64,000 nucleotides of DNA, from positions 86,404,501 to 86,468,500 of the forward strand of contig JAWZYU010000011.1 of NCBI GenBank assembly GCA_038380435.1. Direction: 5' to 3'. Position numbers and translations under genes: made by a program. The notes beneath the pieces were generated by a model. It was not told the origin of the DNA, searched no databases, and was given only the letters and a program-made list of their open reading frames with translations. Below are positions 1 to 11,148 of this stretch, piece after piece; position 1 is the first letter of the stretch; every line of letters starts with the position of its first letter. This DNA is from Ryuthela nishihirai (taxonomy: Eukaryota > Arthropoda > Arachnida > Araneae > Heptathelidae).

Positions 1-1128
1 CTCCTTGAGGTGTGAGCTCCGAGAGGATTTCCTCCTCAGTGACTTTGAGGAGGCCCCACTCGGTGATCACACCCCGAGAGGAATTCAAAGTTTTATGGGG
101 AGTGACTTCAACAGCCACCCCACCAATTTCTTTAACCTTCAGGAGCAGTTCCGAGTGTTTGGAACAAGCGGTCTCAACTTGTAAGTCACCAGATCGTAGG
201 CGCTTGACGGATTTCGGTTCTCCCGCAAGACCTTTCAAACCTTTATTAACGAAAAAAGGGGACATATCCCCAAGTACCTGATCACCCGTGGAGTGGATGA
301 TCAGGAACTTTGGGAACGAAGACACAGACACAGAAGACGATGGCAGAGATAACAGAGACAAGGACGAAGATGGGGGCTCATGTCGAGCCCTCTTGTTGGC
401 GACCATCGCATTATTTTCTTCATTCACTCTCATGTTTTTTTTTGTGTGGTTCAGTGCCCGCTGTCCCCACCCTCCACGGAGCCCAACAAGGGGACGCCCA
501 GTCGGGTGCCAGGGCTACACAGGCACTATACCCACACAGACAGTGAGCCAAGCCCTCACAAATAAATAGAAGGAAAATAAAAAGAGAAATGTGCAGAACA
601 AAAACGTTCTACACAAATGAAACAAAGCGTAAAATAACAAAATTGTGAATGGCCAAACTGGCCTCACAAAGAAAGGATAACTACAAAAGGAAAAGAAGTT
701 GTGAGGAAACTTGTAAACCTGTACCCGGACCGTGGGCAAGGTTACTCACCGCTCTGCACGGTTGACCCTAGCAGGACCTGCCCACCAGCCGATTGCTCCT
801 GGGGGGGGCCACCCCAGGAGCTCCCGTTTACCGGAAGCAGAGGCCAAAGCAGTGTATAGCAGAGGCCCCGGAATCCGCTGCCCAGCCCCGCGACAGACAG
901 GCTCCCCAATGGCAAAATGGCCAAAGGGGACCCCACCAGTCATGAGCTGAGGAGAGAAGACGGGGACCCGCGAGCAACTACCAGGATCCTCCTTTCCCGG
1001 GACACGGGTCTCCGCGCACGGCAAACACGCGGGCGAGCGTTTAGGACCCTGCGAAGGTAACCGAGCCAGCGGAACCTTCACAGGGTGGTCCCCCTCACCG
1101 CGTACAGGCGCTCACACCAAGGTGGTGC
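1..1128. other. GC-rich segment, no recognised gene
   Basis: This stretch is clearly richer in G and C than the rest of the window and contains CpG-rich patches around 730-1125. Short open frames exist on both strands (12-281 and 288-569 on plus, 746-1081 on minus), but none shows a motif I recognise and they overlap each other. It could be the end of a retrotransposon, a CpG-rich 5' region of a host gene, or a processed copy. I cannot decide between these. Confidence 0.4.
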
Positions 1129-1365
1129 ATGAACAAGACATTTAAAATATCCACTTTTGGGCATCACATGGAAGGAACTGGAGAAGGGCTTGTTCTCATT
1201 CCACATCCTCATGGTATAGTTGGCCCTTACACCTCGTTGCTTCCAATAAGCTTTGCACTTGCACAGGTGTGCTATGGTGTTTCAAGAGTGATAGGAACAT
1301 TCATGATTCATCCAAGACCCTGGGAATGATTAGCATGTAGATTTCTCATAAGAACTGTATGGTGG
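1129..1365 (+). pseudogene. possible host gene fragment with an HPHG motif
   Basis: An open frame from ATG at 1129 runs 66 codons to a TGA at 1327. The same frame then continues coding-like (LACRFLIRTVWWM) to a splice-donor-like GGTAAGT at about 1363. It contains HPHGIVGP, resembling the HPHG catalytic block of DGAT2-type acyltransferases, but the flanking residues do not clearly match that family. It may be a single decayed exon or a retrocopy whose TGA is a mutation. I do not recognise the gene with confidence. Confidence 0.22.
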
Positions 1366-1680
1366 ATGGTAAGTAGTTTCTCATTGACAGGTATAGAGAA
1401 AGTCCATTGCAGACATATCCACTTCTCACATGACCATTTTCAAACTCAGCACTAATCCTCACATGTTGCACTGATAAGACATCCAAGCTATATCCAAACA
1501 TAAGCTGTTGATGAATTTCAATCGGTTGGGTCTTCTGTGTCCACAGATACTAAATTACTGCTCGAATCTACATCTTCATATACACATGCAATACCTTCAC
1601 CATGTTTGCACCAACTCTATGCCTCCCCACAAAGGTGTGTAACAGTGATGACTGCTGCCACTTAGTGACACTATTTGATA
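1366..1680. other. no gene seen
   Basis: AT-rich sequence between the HPHG fragment and the gypsy relic. I see no feature in it. Confidence 0.4.
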
Positions 1681-1929
1681 TTAACATGCATTGGTGACAC
1701 AGCCCCAGATGCTTGTCAGTTTGACAGGGGACAAACTGGGAACCTTACTTTCTGACTTACCCTTGTAATGCTCCAAAATCTGACATCTGCCAGGCTTGTT
1801 GTTAAAAAGTTCATAATTAGCATTGAGCAGAACTTCTAACTTAACTCTCTCATTAGTATCTAAATGAGCACTGTCAGCATGTTTTCTAATATCCGATTTT
1901 ATGTGATCAACATCAAGTTTTTCTTTCAT
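1681..1929 (-). pseudogene. gypsy pol fragment, start of reverse transcriptase
   Basis: Eighty-two codons on minus include LLNANYELFNNKPGRC followed by an H. This is the usual linker between protease and reverse transcriptase in Ty3/gypsy polyproteins (a leucine-rich stretch, F, then PG, then a conserved H). The frame ends before any catalytic RT motif. It follows the protease remnant with a slight frame overlap, consistent with one ancestral pol frame broken by indels. Confidence 0.65.
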
Positions 1930-2290
1930 TGTTGCTTTCAGTGAAAGAGTTCACAATAATGGACATTTTATTAGCAAAATCAAATTCTATCAAGTATTTT
2001 TGTATTGCATCTATTCCTATCAAGGATTCATATAATAATTCATTTATTACTACAAATTCAAGTCTTATCACTACATTATTTAAAGTGATAGATAACTCAA
2101 CAGTTCCTTGCAGAAAACACTGCTTGGGAGCAAATGCTAAGTTCAGAGGTCTGCAGGACCACAGCTGCAATTCCAGTTTACAACTTCTCTGAATTTTATC
2201 TCATACTTTCTTATGTAGACATGTAATATCAATTCCTGTTTCAATACGAGCAATGAATTCAGTTTTGTCATGATAAAGCTTCAAAAAAGG
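1913..2290 (-). pseudogene. retroviral-type aspartic protease, inactivated
   Basis: The downstream flap and hydrophobic strand LIGIDAIQKYLIEFDF (around 1960-2010) is typical of gypsy proteases. Reading upstream on the same strand gives ARIETGIDITCLHKK, where the active-site D-T/S-G triad should be. The aspartate is replaced by glutamate (codon in 2240-2242) and a stop follows within a few codons. The enzyme would have cut the Gag-Pol polyprotein. This copy cannot be active. Confidence 0.65.
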
Positions 2291-2418
2291 AAAATGTAGG
2301 ACATTATGTATACCCACAGTGGCAAGACTTAACTCACGAGAGGGCTTTTCTTGAGGAATTTTGGCCTCTCACTTCAAAGATCCTAATTTAAGCTTCCCGA
2401 ATTGCCGTTTTTTCTGTA

Positions 2419-2460
2419 GCAATATTGCTCCATCTACCCTAGTCAGCCACAAAATTTACA
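2419..2460 (-). other. relic CCHC zinc knuckle of gag
   Basis: The minus-strand codons read C-K-F-C-G-stop-L-G-stop-M-E-Q-Y-C. Spacing is exactly C-X2-C-X4-[H]-X4-C, the nucleocapsid knuckle. All three cysteines are kept while the histidine codon has become TAG and another position is TGA. It sits between the gag core and the protease, where a knuckle belongs. Confidence 0.6.
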
Positions 2461-2827
2461 TCTGAAAGTCCTATTATTTGTAGCAAAAGCTTTTGGTTTA
2501 GTGTCATTGTTCAAAACTTGACGTGGAACATAATCTCTGCTTCGTTTGTTCTGCATCATTGTAGGTGTGTTCGGCACAAATTGTCGGGATCATGTAACTT
2601 TCGGTCGTGCAGGAGTCGTTTTGCAAAACTCAACCCAATAGTGCTGCTTTGGCAAGGATTGCATCCATTGCTGATTTAATGTAGTTTTTGCAGATTCTCT
2701 TGCAGTGTATTCCTGAGGCAATTTGACTAAAGTTGAAATTGAATTTATATTTCATACTTCTGAAAACTTTCATATGGGCAAAAATAATTGGGACATAATG
2801 CAACTTATAATGTCAATTTCGGTGACA

Positions 2828-3148
2828 TCAACATCGTACAGATGGTATAACTCTACTGTACCCCAGATTAATTTTCCGATATAGTCTCCTTTTTGTCTTC
2901 ATGAAAACAGTAGCTAGCTGTGTAAAGTCATTATAAGGAGGATATATTTCCAAAAACTCGTTTTTAAAGTCTACCCAATTTTCTATGCCATGACGACATC
3001 CTACATTATTCCACCATTGCTCAACACATCCAATTAAACAAGATACTGTGAAAATCATCTTTTTTGTTGCCAGGCATTTCCTGTAAATGGAAATGCTCTT
3101 CCATGGACTTGACAAATGTTCACAATAATGGACATTTTGAACTGTCAA
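2828..3148 (-). pseudogene. gypsy gag core fragment
   Basis: This frame contains EQWWNNVGCRHGIENWVDF followed by FLEIYPPYNDFTQLATVFM. The W-W, then W-x-x-F, then F-L pattern is that of the capsid-like domain of retrotransposon gag (retrotrans_gag family). Gag forms the particle shell and packages RNA. The frame is isolated by stops on both sides. Its position upstream of the knuckle and downstream of the LTR supports the assignment. Confidence 0.6.
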
Positions 3149-3340
3149 ACCTTATCTCAGGTAAAGGTCAATTAACATATGGACTACAGTTAAGAAATGG
3201 ATTGGCAACTCGTCATTAAGGCACTTGATAATACTCTGTTCTATCACTTGCTTCTGATGGAACAAAAGGTGGAACTTTACATTCAAAGTTTATTGATTTG
3301 TGAACTGAAGTAGCATTGTCAGCAAATTTAGGGGTTGTTG

Positions 3341-3625
3341 TCATCCTCTTTTCTCCTGAGGCTCTTTAAGCAGATTCATTAACACTTCTGCTTCTTTTAT
3401 CACACCTTGCAACCTATCTTTTACTTTTTCTAAGTCAGGAGTCATTATGGCGGAATCGGCCATATTACTAGTAGACATGTTTAGCGATCTGCCAAAATTT
3501 TGAATTTTGGAAATTTTGAAACCATTTTTATCTTGAGCAGCACTCAAATGCACTGCTATACAACAATACAATACTAAAGCTATACTAAGCTTATCAAAAT
3601 GTTTATCTATCGTGTGTCTGAACAC
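3341..3625 (-). pseudogene. probable N-terminal gag fragment
   Basis: Ninety-four codons between the primer-binding site and the gag core. The C-terminal half (TPDLEKVKDRLQGVIKEAEV) looks helical and could be the coiled N-terminal part of gag. No family motif is visible, so the assignment rests on position. Confidence 0.35.
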
Positions 3626-3842
3626 TTCTAATCTTTACATACATACAATAAAAATATTAACTATCAGCAATAACTGTGCTGAAACTTCAGTACCTTTGAC
3701 TAATACAAAAGTTAAGCTTCTTACTCAACAAAAATTTCAGCTTAAACTGCCATTAATTCTATGATTAGTACAAATAACTAATGAACTCAAAAATTTGTTA
3801 ACTTTGACAATCATATTAAATAACATATAAATTATACATATA

Positions 3843-3926
3843 TACACAGTCATATCAGAATAACATGACCACCTACCATAGTATATGTATGGTAGGTAGT
3901 CGTATTATTCTGATATGACTGTGTAC
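3843..3926. repeat. 84-bp palindrome, MITE-like
   Basis: The arm ACACAGTCATATCAGAATAA is followed after a short AT spacer by its reverse complement with only a few mismatches, ending near 3926. The flanks are TA-rich. It looks like two fused ends of a TA-targeting DNA transposon, inserted in the leader of the decayed gypsy element. Confidence 0.65.
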
Positions 3927-4040
3927 ATATAAATTCTGTGTTTGGTGCGCCACTTTCTCTACTTCTCTGTAATGCTCCAAAGATTATTAATTTTCTCAAG
4001 TTGGACCTTTTGTCTGATCCAAAATAGATTCAAACTCCGG

Positions 4041-4058
4041 ATAGCTTATCGGGCGCCA
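4041..4058 (-). other. primer-binding site of the decayed gypsy element
   Basis: Minus strand TGGCGCCCGA directly follows the LTR end. TGG complements the CCA end of a tRNA, and GGCGCCCGA resembles tRNA-Lys-type primer sites. The 3' half has diverged. Confidence 0.55.
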
Positions 4059-4236
4059 GGCAATATTAACTTGCCAAATAAAGTTGAAATAGGGTTCGTT
4101 ATGTATATAGTGTTACTTATCAAGCAAGAATAAAAAAAAAGATTCTCAAGTTTAATTAAAGTTATATTTATATCAAAATCACTAATCGTTGCTCAAGATG
4201 AAAAAACAGCAAAGTCAAAATATTCATAAAACAAAG

Positions 4237-4242
4237 TTTATT
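4237..4242 (-). terminator. polyadenylation signal in LTR
   Basis: AATAAA on the minus strand, about 200 bases downstream of the TATA box. Confidence 0.5.
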
Positions 4243-4432
4243 TCCAAAGATTTCAAAGACTCACTAATTCAGTTGATGACACAAAAGTCGGAGTAACTAA
4301 AAAAACTCCATCTCTAAATACAAAGACACAAAAACTGACTACTAATGTCTTCCTCCTTCACCACCTTCCTACTCCAACTAACTCATACTCTACTCCTCTC
4401 TACTCTAATTCAACTCCGTGACTTCACATCAC

Positions 4433-4439
4433 TTATATA
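4433..4439 (-). promoter_or_regulatory. TATA box in LTR
   Basis: TATATAA on the minus strand, upstream of the AATAAA within the same LTR. Confidence 0.5.
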
Positions 4440-4856
4440 CAAGTGGCTTACAATCCAGCAGGTATCTGTTGCATGCCAGGGAGAATATTGCATATTAAAG
4501 TTAAGCTTCTTGCTTCATAGATATTAAATGCACACTAGCTATGATGCAAAAGGGGTGTGTCCTAAATGCACGCATTAGCGGCTGACAATCAAAAGTCGGA
4601 GTTGTGCATGCGCAACTCTTTCTACAGCTTGGAAGAAAGAATTGTGATTAAGTCAAAAATGAAATAATCCCCAAAATGATAAATAACATAAATAAAGTAA
4701 AACTGGTTAAGGAAAAGTAAAAGTGAATGGATGGACCATCACATCCTCATACATATGACTCTAATATATTACAATTCACATAAGCTGTACTCTATTACAT
4801 TTATATAATCATAGAACAATCTTTAAAGAATGAAAAAAAAAAGCTAATATACTTAC

Positions 4857-4973
4857 GAATTTTTCCATAATTAATAATGTAGAAAAATATTATACTCCCA
4901 ACAATTAGCTGAGTATACGGGGTAAGGCCAGAATATTTTGGAAACCTATATTTATGTTGCCATCTCCACCATG
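4857..4973 (-). CDS. ATPsynF: ATP synthase subunit f, C-terminal coding exon
   Basis: This is an exon of the mitochondrial F1Fo ATP synthase f subunit, a small single-pass inner-membrane protein of the Fo sector. It starts after a TTTTTAAG acceptor and ends at a GTAAGT donor (4856-4851). Its 38 full codons read WWRWQHKYRFPK, then a hydrophobic span LIVGSIIFFYIINY, the transmembrane helix. This is the arthropod-type subunit f pattern as I know it. The first two bases (CA) complete the split alanine codon begun by the exon at 36205-36303, giving SRAWWRWQHKY across the join. The last bases leave phase 1. The terminal exon (a short basic tail with HH and YH in relatives) was not found and probably lies outside the window. 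Confidence 0.9.
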
Positions 4974-5115
4974 CTTAAAAAGAAATATATATAACTTCCA
5001 TATTTGCTGATGAAAAATTATAAGATCATTCAGGAAAACAATGAATTTATATACTTTAAATCTTAAAATTAATACATTTCATCAATATTACAGTTTTCAA
5101 CACTGATACTTTGAT

Positions 5116-5300
5116 TTGATATATGGCGTTGAAAATAAATTGTCTATTTAACAGCTCTTTACATCTTCTTAACACTTAACCTGCTAATGTGTGGCACAGT
5201 GGAAAACAAACTCACTCGTATGCCTGTCATATTATTTACTTTACATTACCACCTAATACAATAAACAGTTTTTTTTAAATATAAACTAATGATTTAAATC
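5116..5300 (+). repeat. dispersed repeat, copy 1
   Basis: About 185 bases sharing long blocks (AACACTTAACCTGCTAATGTG, then CACCTAATACAATA) with 8006-8165 in the same orientation. The two copies flank the TTAA element at 5504-7704. No coding capacity. Confidence 0.6.
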
Positions 5301-5503
5301 AATATTTCAAGATAATTGAAAATTATGATTTATAGTTTCTAAATATTTACCTCCTAAAATTTTGAAGAAAAGGATATTAATAAATTAAATATTTTAGGGA
5401 TTATTCACTGTCCTTCTGCCCACAACTGCAGCTCTATTTGCACTAATTTAAATGAAGAAACCTTTTTTTCTATCAGATTGATTTGAAATTCTTCACTCAT
5501 TAA

Positions 5504-7704
5504 CCCTTCCAGAGCCCACCTGAAAAACCGATTTACATCCAGAGGCCAAGCTATTGTTTTATATGCTCAGTCAAAAAACATTAGCTTTAGACTTTTTTTG
5601 CCAAATAACTGATGAAAGGAATTATGCATGTTATATGCCAAATTAATCAGCATTTATTCTGGATTTTCTGAAAATAAAATATTAAACAAAAAAGACAACT
5701 AACTAACTAACTAAGTTTTATTTTAATAGAGCTTTTTTAAGAGTCAGTAAAAGAATGCATCTGGCAATGCAAATAAAAATTTATTTAAAAAACAAATAGA
5801 CAAATATTTATAATGCATATGAATAGAAGGGCTATTTACTTCTGAATAGCAAAAAAATAAAAGTTTTACTTGAAACAACAAAATTACTCTCTTTTTGAGT
5901 TTATTTTTTTCAGCACTAAACTTTGAGAAAAGTGAGGTCTTTCACCAACTGTGCCAAGTCATATCAACAAGTAAACTTTAGAATTTTGTTAAAAAATAAC
6001 CAATTTAAATAGGTCATGTTATATACCAAATTAAACAGAATTTAATTCTGAATTTTATGAAAATAATTTAAAAAATTTACAAGCATACTGTTCTTAGTAA
6101 GACTTTTACAATGTGATATAGTGAAAAAATAGATCAGACTATGCAATTAAGGCTTAATTTGGGGAAACCTGATGAATAAAAATAGGTAAATTCTATATTA
6201 ATTGAAAGGAAATTTCTTCCTGAAAAAGAAAATATTTACCTCAAACATGATTTTTATTTTTTTTAATGATTCTTTCCAGTATGATATATTTTAAACACAG
6301 CCAGTGTTATACAAAGTTACTGGACTTTTCACATTCATGGGATTTTTTCATTTTTTTCATTTCATTTTCATGGGAACCCTTGGCTGTTTTTTTTAATTAA
6401 ATGTGCATTTTTTCCTTTGGGTGTTGAATTTCAGGTTTCTTGGCTAAGTGCTGAAAATTTGTGCACAAGGGTAAAATATGTCAATATCCTCAGAGTGGCA
6501 GTGGAGGAGGGGGGGGGGGGGTAAACTATTTTAAAACTATTCAATATAAACTTAAAAATTAATAATTCTTTAATATACAAATTTTTTTTTTTGGGGGGGG
6601 GGGGGGGGAGAAGGTTAAACACCCTTGATGAAATTACCCTTCCAACTGTAGGACCAATTTACATGCCAAGACTTTTTGCTTCCATATCCAAGATGACTTC
6701 ATTTTCAGGAAATGTTAAAAGATCAAGGCCTTTTGACTTGAAAATGAAGAAACAATAAAAGAAAAATTAACATATAACCTAATGCAATGTTGAAAAGAAA
6801 AACTGTGAAGCAACAAGCTGTAAGTCGTCATTGTCAGAAGTCAGCAATGTATGATGAATTTTCAATCCAAATGATCAATAACAACGTATAAATAAATGTA
6901 CAGGAATAAAATCAATAAATCATTAGAAGTAAAAATGGCAAGCTGTAAGGTGACTATTTTCTATGGGAATAAAATCATAATAGAACTATAGAAATAAAAT
7001 CAAAGTTTTAATTATAAAAGTAGAAATAAAATAACACTAAACTGTAAAGTTATGTTTTATGTGAATCACACAATGCACATACCCACAGGACAGACTTTTT
7101 GCTACTAAAATCTATTTTGGTATTTACCAAGACATTTGTGCAAACAATTTATTTTTAGTTGTGGTTTTGGTTTCAATAGCCATGGAGCACTATTGAATGC
7201 TGGGATGAATGATGAAAATAATTCTAACTGTATTGAAATAATTTTAAGGCAAAGAAAGAAAATAAGAAAATATAGATACGTAATTCACAATTACTTCCAA
7301 AATCTTGTATTTTTTAAAATAGCAATTTTTTATTAATTTTCAGGGGATTTTTTAAACTTTAAGGAAAAATTTGTAATAATAATAGTTCAAATCAAACTTG
7401 TGGGCTAAAATCTGGAGATTGCTTCAGCATAGAATAATATTAACAAATAAACTGGCAATACTATATGTCGCTTCTAAGAAACGGCAATCATATGGCTTTA
7501 ACACATTATTTATATCATAGTTTAATAAAATATGCATCAAATGGAAAAATAAAACATTTATATATATATGATAAAAAAATTTTCAAATGGCAATTTCTTT
7601 TTAAATTCAAGTTTTATGCGTTATACTAAAAACTGATATAGGCATCATCAGTCTCTCATTCCAGATTCTGTCAACTCGTATACATGATGCGAGTCTTGGA
7701 AGGG
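5504..7704 (+). mobile_element. TTAA element, long form, copy a
   Basis: The element is bounded by TTAA at 5500-5503 and 7705-7708 and starts CCCTTCCAGAGCCC, ending TTGGAAGGG. Direct copies of TTAA plus a CCC start are features of piggyBac-type transposons. The interior is AT-rich with no transposase frame, so it is non-autonomous. The same two end types recur at 34043-35111, 45779-49811, 53921 and 57130-61162. It contains G-runs at 6509-6521 and 6593-6608. Confidence 0.7.
6509..6608 (+). repeat. two homopolymer G runs
   Basis: Thirteen G (6509-6521) and sixteen G (6593-6608), the second preceded by a T run. G runs at the equivalent place occur in the related copy near 59344 (20 G), so they belong to the element. 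Confidence 0.8.
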
Positions 7705-8005
7705 TTAAATATGAACAGTTTTTGCTCTCTTTTTTTTTATCTTTATTCACAAAACAAAATAATACATTGTATTTACCATTTGACCCCCAAAACTAAACAG
7801 CTTATCTGCAAGAGAGTAAATTCAACAAATATAAATCATTCAACCATGATAAGTTTTTACATCACAAAACTATCAGAACATAATAAAAATTTAGCTAAAT
7901 ATCCATTTCGCTCTCCCCCCAGATGGTCTTTCAACTTAGTTTTGAGTCTACTAAATATATGTATATCATTTATTTTTGGAATTACATTAAATATATGTGG
8001 TAGTT

Positions 8006-8165
8006 GAAAATAAATTGTCTATTTAATGGCTGTTTACACTTTCTTTAACACTTAACCTGCTAATGTGTGACACAGTGGAAGGTAAATTCACTCATATGCC
8101 TGTCATATGATATATTACCACCTAATACAATATATAGTTTCTTAAATATAAACTGATTTAAATCA
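8006..8165 (+). repeat. dispersed repeat, copy 2
   Basis: Matches 5116-5300 in the same orientation with scattered differences. It begins at a shared GTTGAAAATAAATTGTC. Confidence 0.6.
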
Positions 8166-8635
8166 GGATCTTTTAATAAAAATCCTTAGTTTATAAATCT
8201 TTTATTTTTGTTGTGCTGAACTTTTATTTGAATTGTCAAAAATGTTATATTTATATAAATTATAATGTGATAAAAACTTCAGGATTTTTCAATGTGTTTT
8301 ATTTTAATTCTTTTATAAATGTGAATGATTTTTTTAGCAATTACAGATTGCTGCCTTTTGATTTTCTTCACATTGACTAAATTTATTGCTCCATATATTG
8401 TAATGCAATTTAAAATTCATTCACATACTAATTTGTGAAATATTACACAGGCTTCCATATTCTGCATTTATTTTAATTTTGAACTTCTTGCTGATACTCC
8501 CAAGGCTTTCAAAAAAATGATTTATGTTAATATTCCATCTAAAACATTTCATCAAAATACCTAAATATTTTGAGATACTTGCTCTACTTTTGGACAACTG
8601 CATATGAATTCACAATTACAACATAGTATATACAC
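8166..8635. other. no gene seen
   Basis: AT-rich sequence with no recognisable coding or repeat unit. Confidence 0.4.
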
Positions 8636-8707
8636 ACATACATACAAAATCCTCATGCTACATACATACAAAATCCTCATGCTACATACATACAAAATCC
8701 TCATGCT
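8636..8707 (+). repeat. 24-bp minisatellite, three identical units
   Basis: The unit is ACATACATACAAAATC followed by CTCATGCT, repeated perfectly three times. It abuts the 3' end of LINE copy A, where a simple-sequence tail would be expected. Confidence 0.9.
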
Positions 8708-10768
8708 ACATACCTCATGGGCTACCGAAGGCCAACCAGATTGCGTAATTTTCCTCTCCAGACAGGTCTCTTTTGAGATACAACTGCTGCATTTGGCCAC
8801 TCTAGGACAATTCTAGTAAGGTTCTGTTTGACATTGTCTGCCCATCACTTCCTTGGTCTCCCCAATTTTTCTGATACCCTTAGGTACACTGTTCATAACC
8901 CTTTTTGCCAATTTGCAGCTATGCATAAGGGCAGCATGGCCAAACCAATGCAGTCTCTCTCTGCACAATATTTTGCTCAAAGGAGGTTGCCGACTCCTTC
9001 TAACTTCATTATTACTTCAAAATCAAACCACCTAATGCCCAAGATACTACGTAAGCATCTAGAATCAAAGGCATTGAGTTTCTTGTTATCCTGCTTACAA
9101 AGTGTCCATGTTTCGCTACCATAACTAACCTTAGAAAGAACCAAACTATTATACAGCCTAATTTTAGTCTTTAGGTGTATACGGCTATTTTTCCATACTC
9201 TCCACAGATTCTTAAAAGTTCCAGAGGCAACCCCTATTCATCTCATGCCGCACATCACCAATATCTGTTACATAGTTCCCAAGATAATTAAACTGAAAAC
9301 CTTGCTCAATAGTACGGCCATTAAAAACAACTGAAGCACCATCTGCCTGACCAATTTTCATCACTCTAGTTTTTTCTCTATTTATCACCAAACCTACTCT
9401 ATTACGAGTCTCATCAACATCAGTAGCCAACAGGGCCAAATCATCTGCATAATCTAAATAAAAATTTTGAAATCTCTAGGCCATTTAAGGCCAAAATCTC
9501 TTGCAAAGAATTTTGCATTGCATAATTAATAACTAAAGAGAAAAGGAGACAAAATGCACCCTTGTCTTACTCCACTAGCAATGCTACACTTATTGCTGCA
9601 AGACGTACCAACTCTCACACACAACTCAGTGTTATTATGGAGAACTCTCATTACACTAACTAATCAGGTATTCCATATGATCTAATAATCAACCACAAAT
9701 TATGTCGATCAACAGAGTCAAAAGCCTTTTTGAAATATATAAATCTAGCAGCCACAGGTTTCTGAAACTCTAAACATTTCTCAAGAATCTGCCTAAGTTA
9801 AAATATTTGATCAATACATCCCCTACCACTTCTGAATCAACACTGTTCATCACACAATTGTCCATCAACCAAATTCTTTAATTCTATTAAGTATAATCAT
9901 GCAAAGAACATTACCTGGAACAGAAAGTAAACTAATTCCCCTATAATTATCAGAAGAACTGTGATCACCTTTTTTTAAAAAATTGGGACAATGATAGCTC
10001 TAATAAAATCCTTAGGAACAACACCTTTATCCTAAAAAATATTCAAAATTTCAGTCAGCGATGTGACAACACAAATGTTCCCAGCTCTAAGCATTTCAGT
10101 GGTGATTTCATTACCTCTGTGGATTTATGCAGTTTTAATTTAGAGATAGCCAATGCGACTTTGGAATGTAATATAAGGCCATCATTAAAGCCAATAATGC
10201 ATCTATCTTCATTACAAACAAGGGAATAGAAATAATCACATTATTCAGAACATCTCTGAAATGCTCAGCCCACCCTATATATCACAGAATTCTCACCTTC
10301 AACCACCTTGCCATATTTATCCCTCAATCCCTGTGTACCTGTCTGTTTCTTCCTACATAAAACATTAACAAAATGGCATAACCCTCTGTTGTTGTGCTGT
10401 CTAATTGCTTCCTCTGTTTTGTCAGCTATCAAGCAAAAGATTCTTATCAGCTGTTAACTGATCCTTTACATGTTTATTAATTATTAAGTTCAATGTAATG
10501 CCTTCTGTTAGGACTAGTAGGGTGTTGATTCATATTAATCCTGCACTTCCTTCTTTCAGAAATAAGTTCCACAGCCTTATCACTCAAATAATTTTGTTTC
10601 CTCTGTTCTCTTTTACCCAAAAGTCTGTTTAAACTGATCCCATTCCTTCTCAACTTCAGCAGTAAGCAAACCATGATTGTCATAATGATTAAGTAGCCTA
10701 ACATGGTATGCTTTGGTTATATCTGGATCTTTCAGACCTTCAGTGTCAAAGGCAATTTTCTTAACCTC

Positions 10769-10862
10769 CTGCCATCCTCTCAGATCTTCTACTTTGGCAT
10801 ATAAACTGACAGGCTCTTGTCAGACCTCTGTGGCAAACAGCTGCTTGAGGGGGTATTTATTT
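10769..10862 (+). mobile_element. SINE-2 3' fragment inside LINE A
   Basis: The segment CCATCCTCTCAGATC to CAGCTGCTTGAGGGGG is the 3' half of the SINE-2 family (see 15866-16066). LINE copy E lacks it at the equivalent point (near 33262), showing an insertion without the tRNA head. Confidence 0.7.
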
Positions 10863-11148
10863 AGCACAACATTTCTTAAGCTTCAACTGCAAGATACTTT
10901 TTACCAGGCAATGATTGAACCCAATTATGGCTTCCCTGTATGATCTGGTATTCCTAACTGAATTTACCATATGCTATTAATTAAAATATAGTCTATCATA
11001 TTCCTCTGCAACCCATCAGGTGAAACCCATGTATACTTATAAATGTCCCAGTGTGTAGTATGTGTTAGTTTTTTGCAAACCATTAAGTTTACTTACCTGT
11101 AGGAGACGTTCCCCATTGCCATTGGAACTTCCAATGCTAAGGAAACAG

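Larger units (their letters stand above)
1681..4743 (-). mobile_element. decayed Ty3/gypsy retrotransposon, 5' part
   Basis: Read on the minus strand, the order is 5' LTR (4743 to about 4059), primer-binding site (4058-4041), gag-like frames (3625-2828), a degenerate CCHC knuckle (2460-2419), aspartic protease (about 2290-1913) and the beginning of reverse transcriptase (1929-1681). Nothing of the RT core, RNase H, integrase or 3' LTR follows, so the element is 3'-truncated. All parts carry stops and frameshifts. It lies in the gene's intron, starting about 110 bases past the donor site of the ATP synthase f exon. Confidence 0.8.
4059..4743 (-). repeat. LTR of the decayed gypsy element
   Basis: On minus it begins TGTGATGGTCCATCC at 4743 and ends just before the primer-binding site. 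It contains a TATA box (TATATAA, 4433-4439) and, about 200 bases downstream, AATAAA (4237-4242). This is the promoter to poly(A) order expected inside an LTR. The exact 3' boundary is uncertain by about ten bases. Confidence 0.65.

Noticed and set aside
8561..8816. Frames with a repeated MRILYVCS motif or its complement
   Set aside because: Translation of the 24-bp minisatellite; not a gene.
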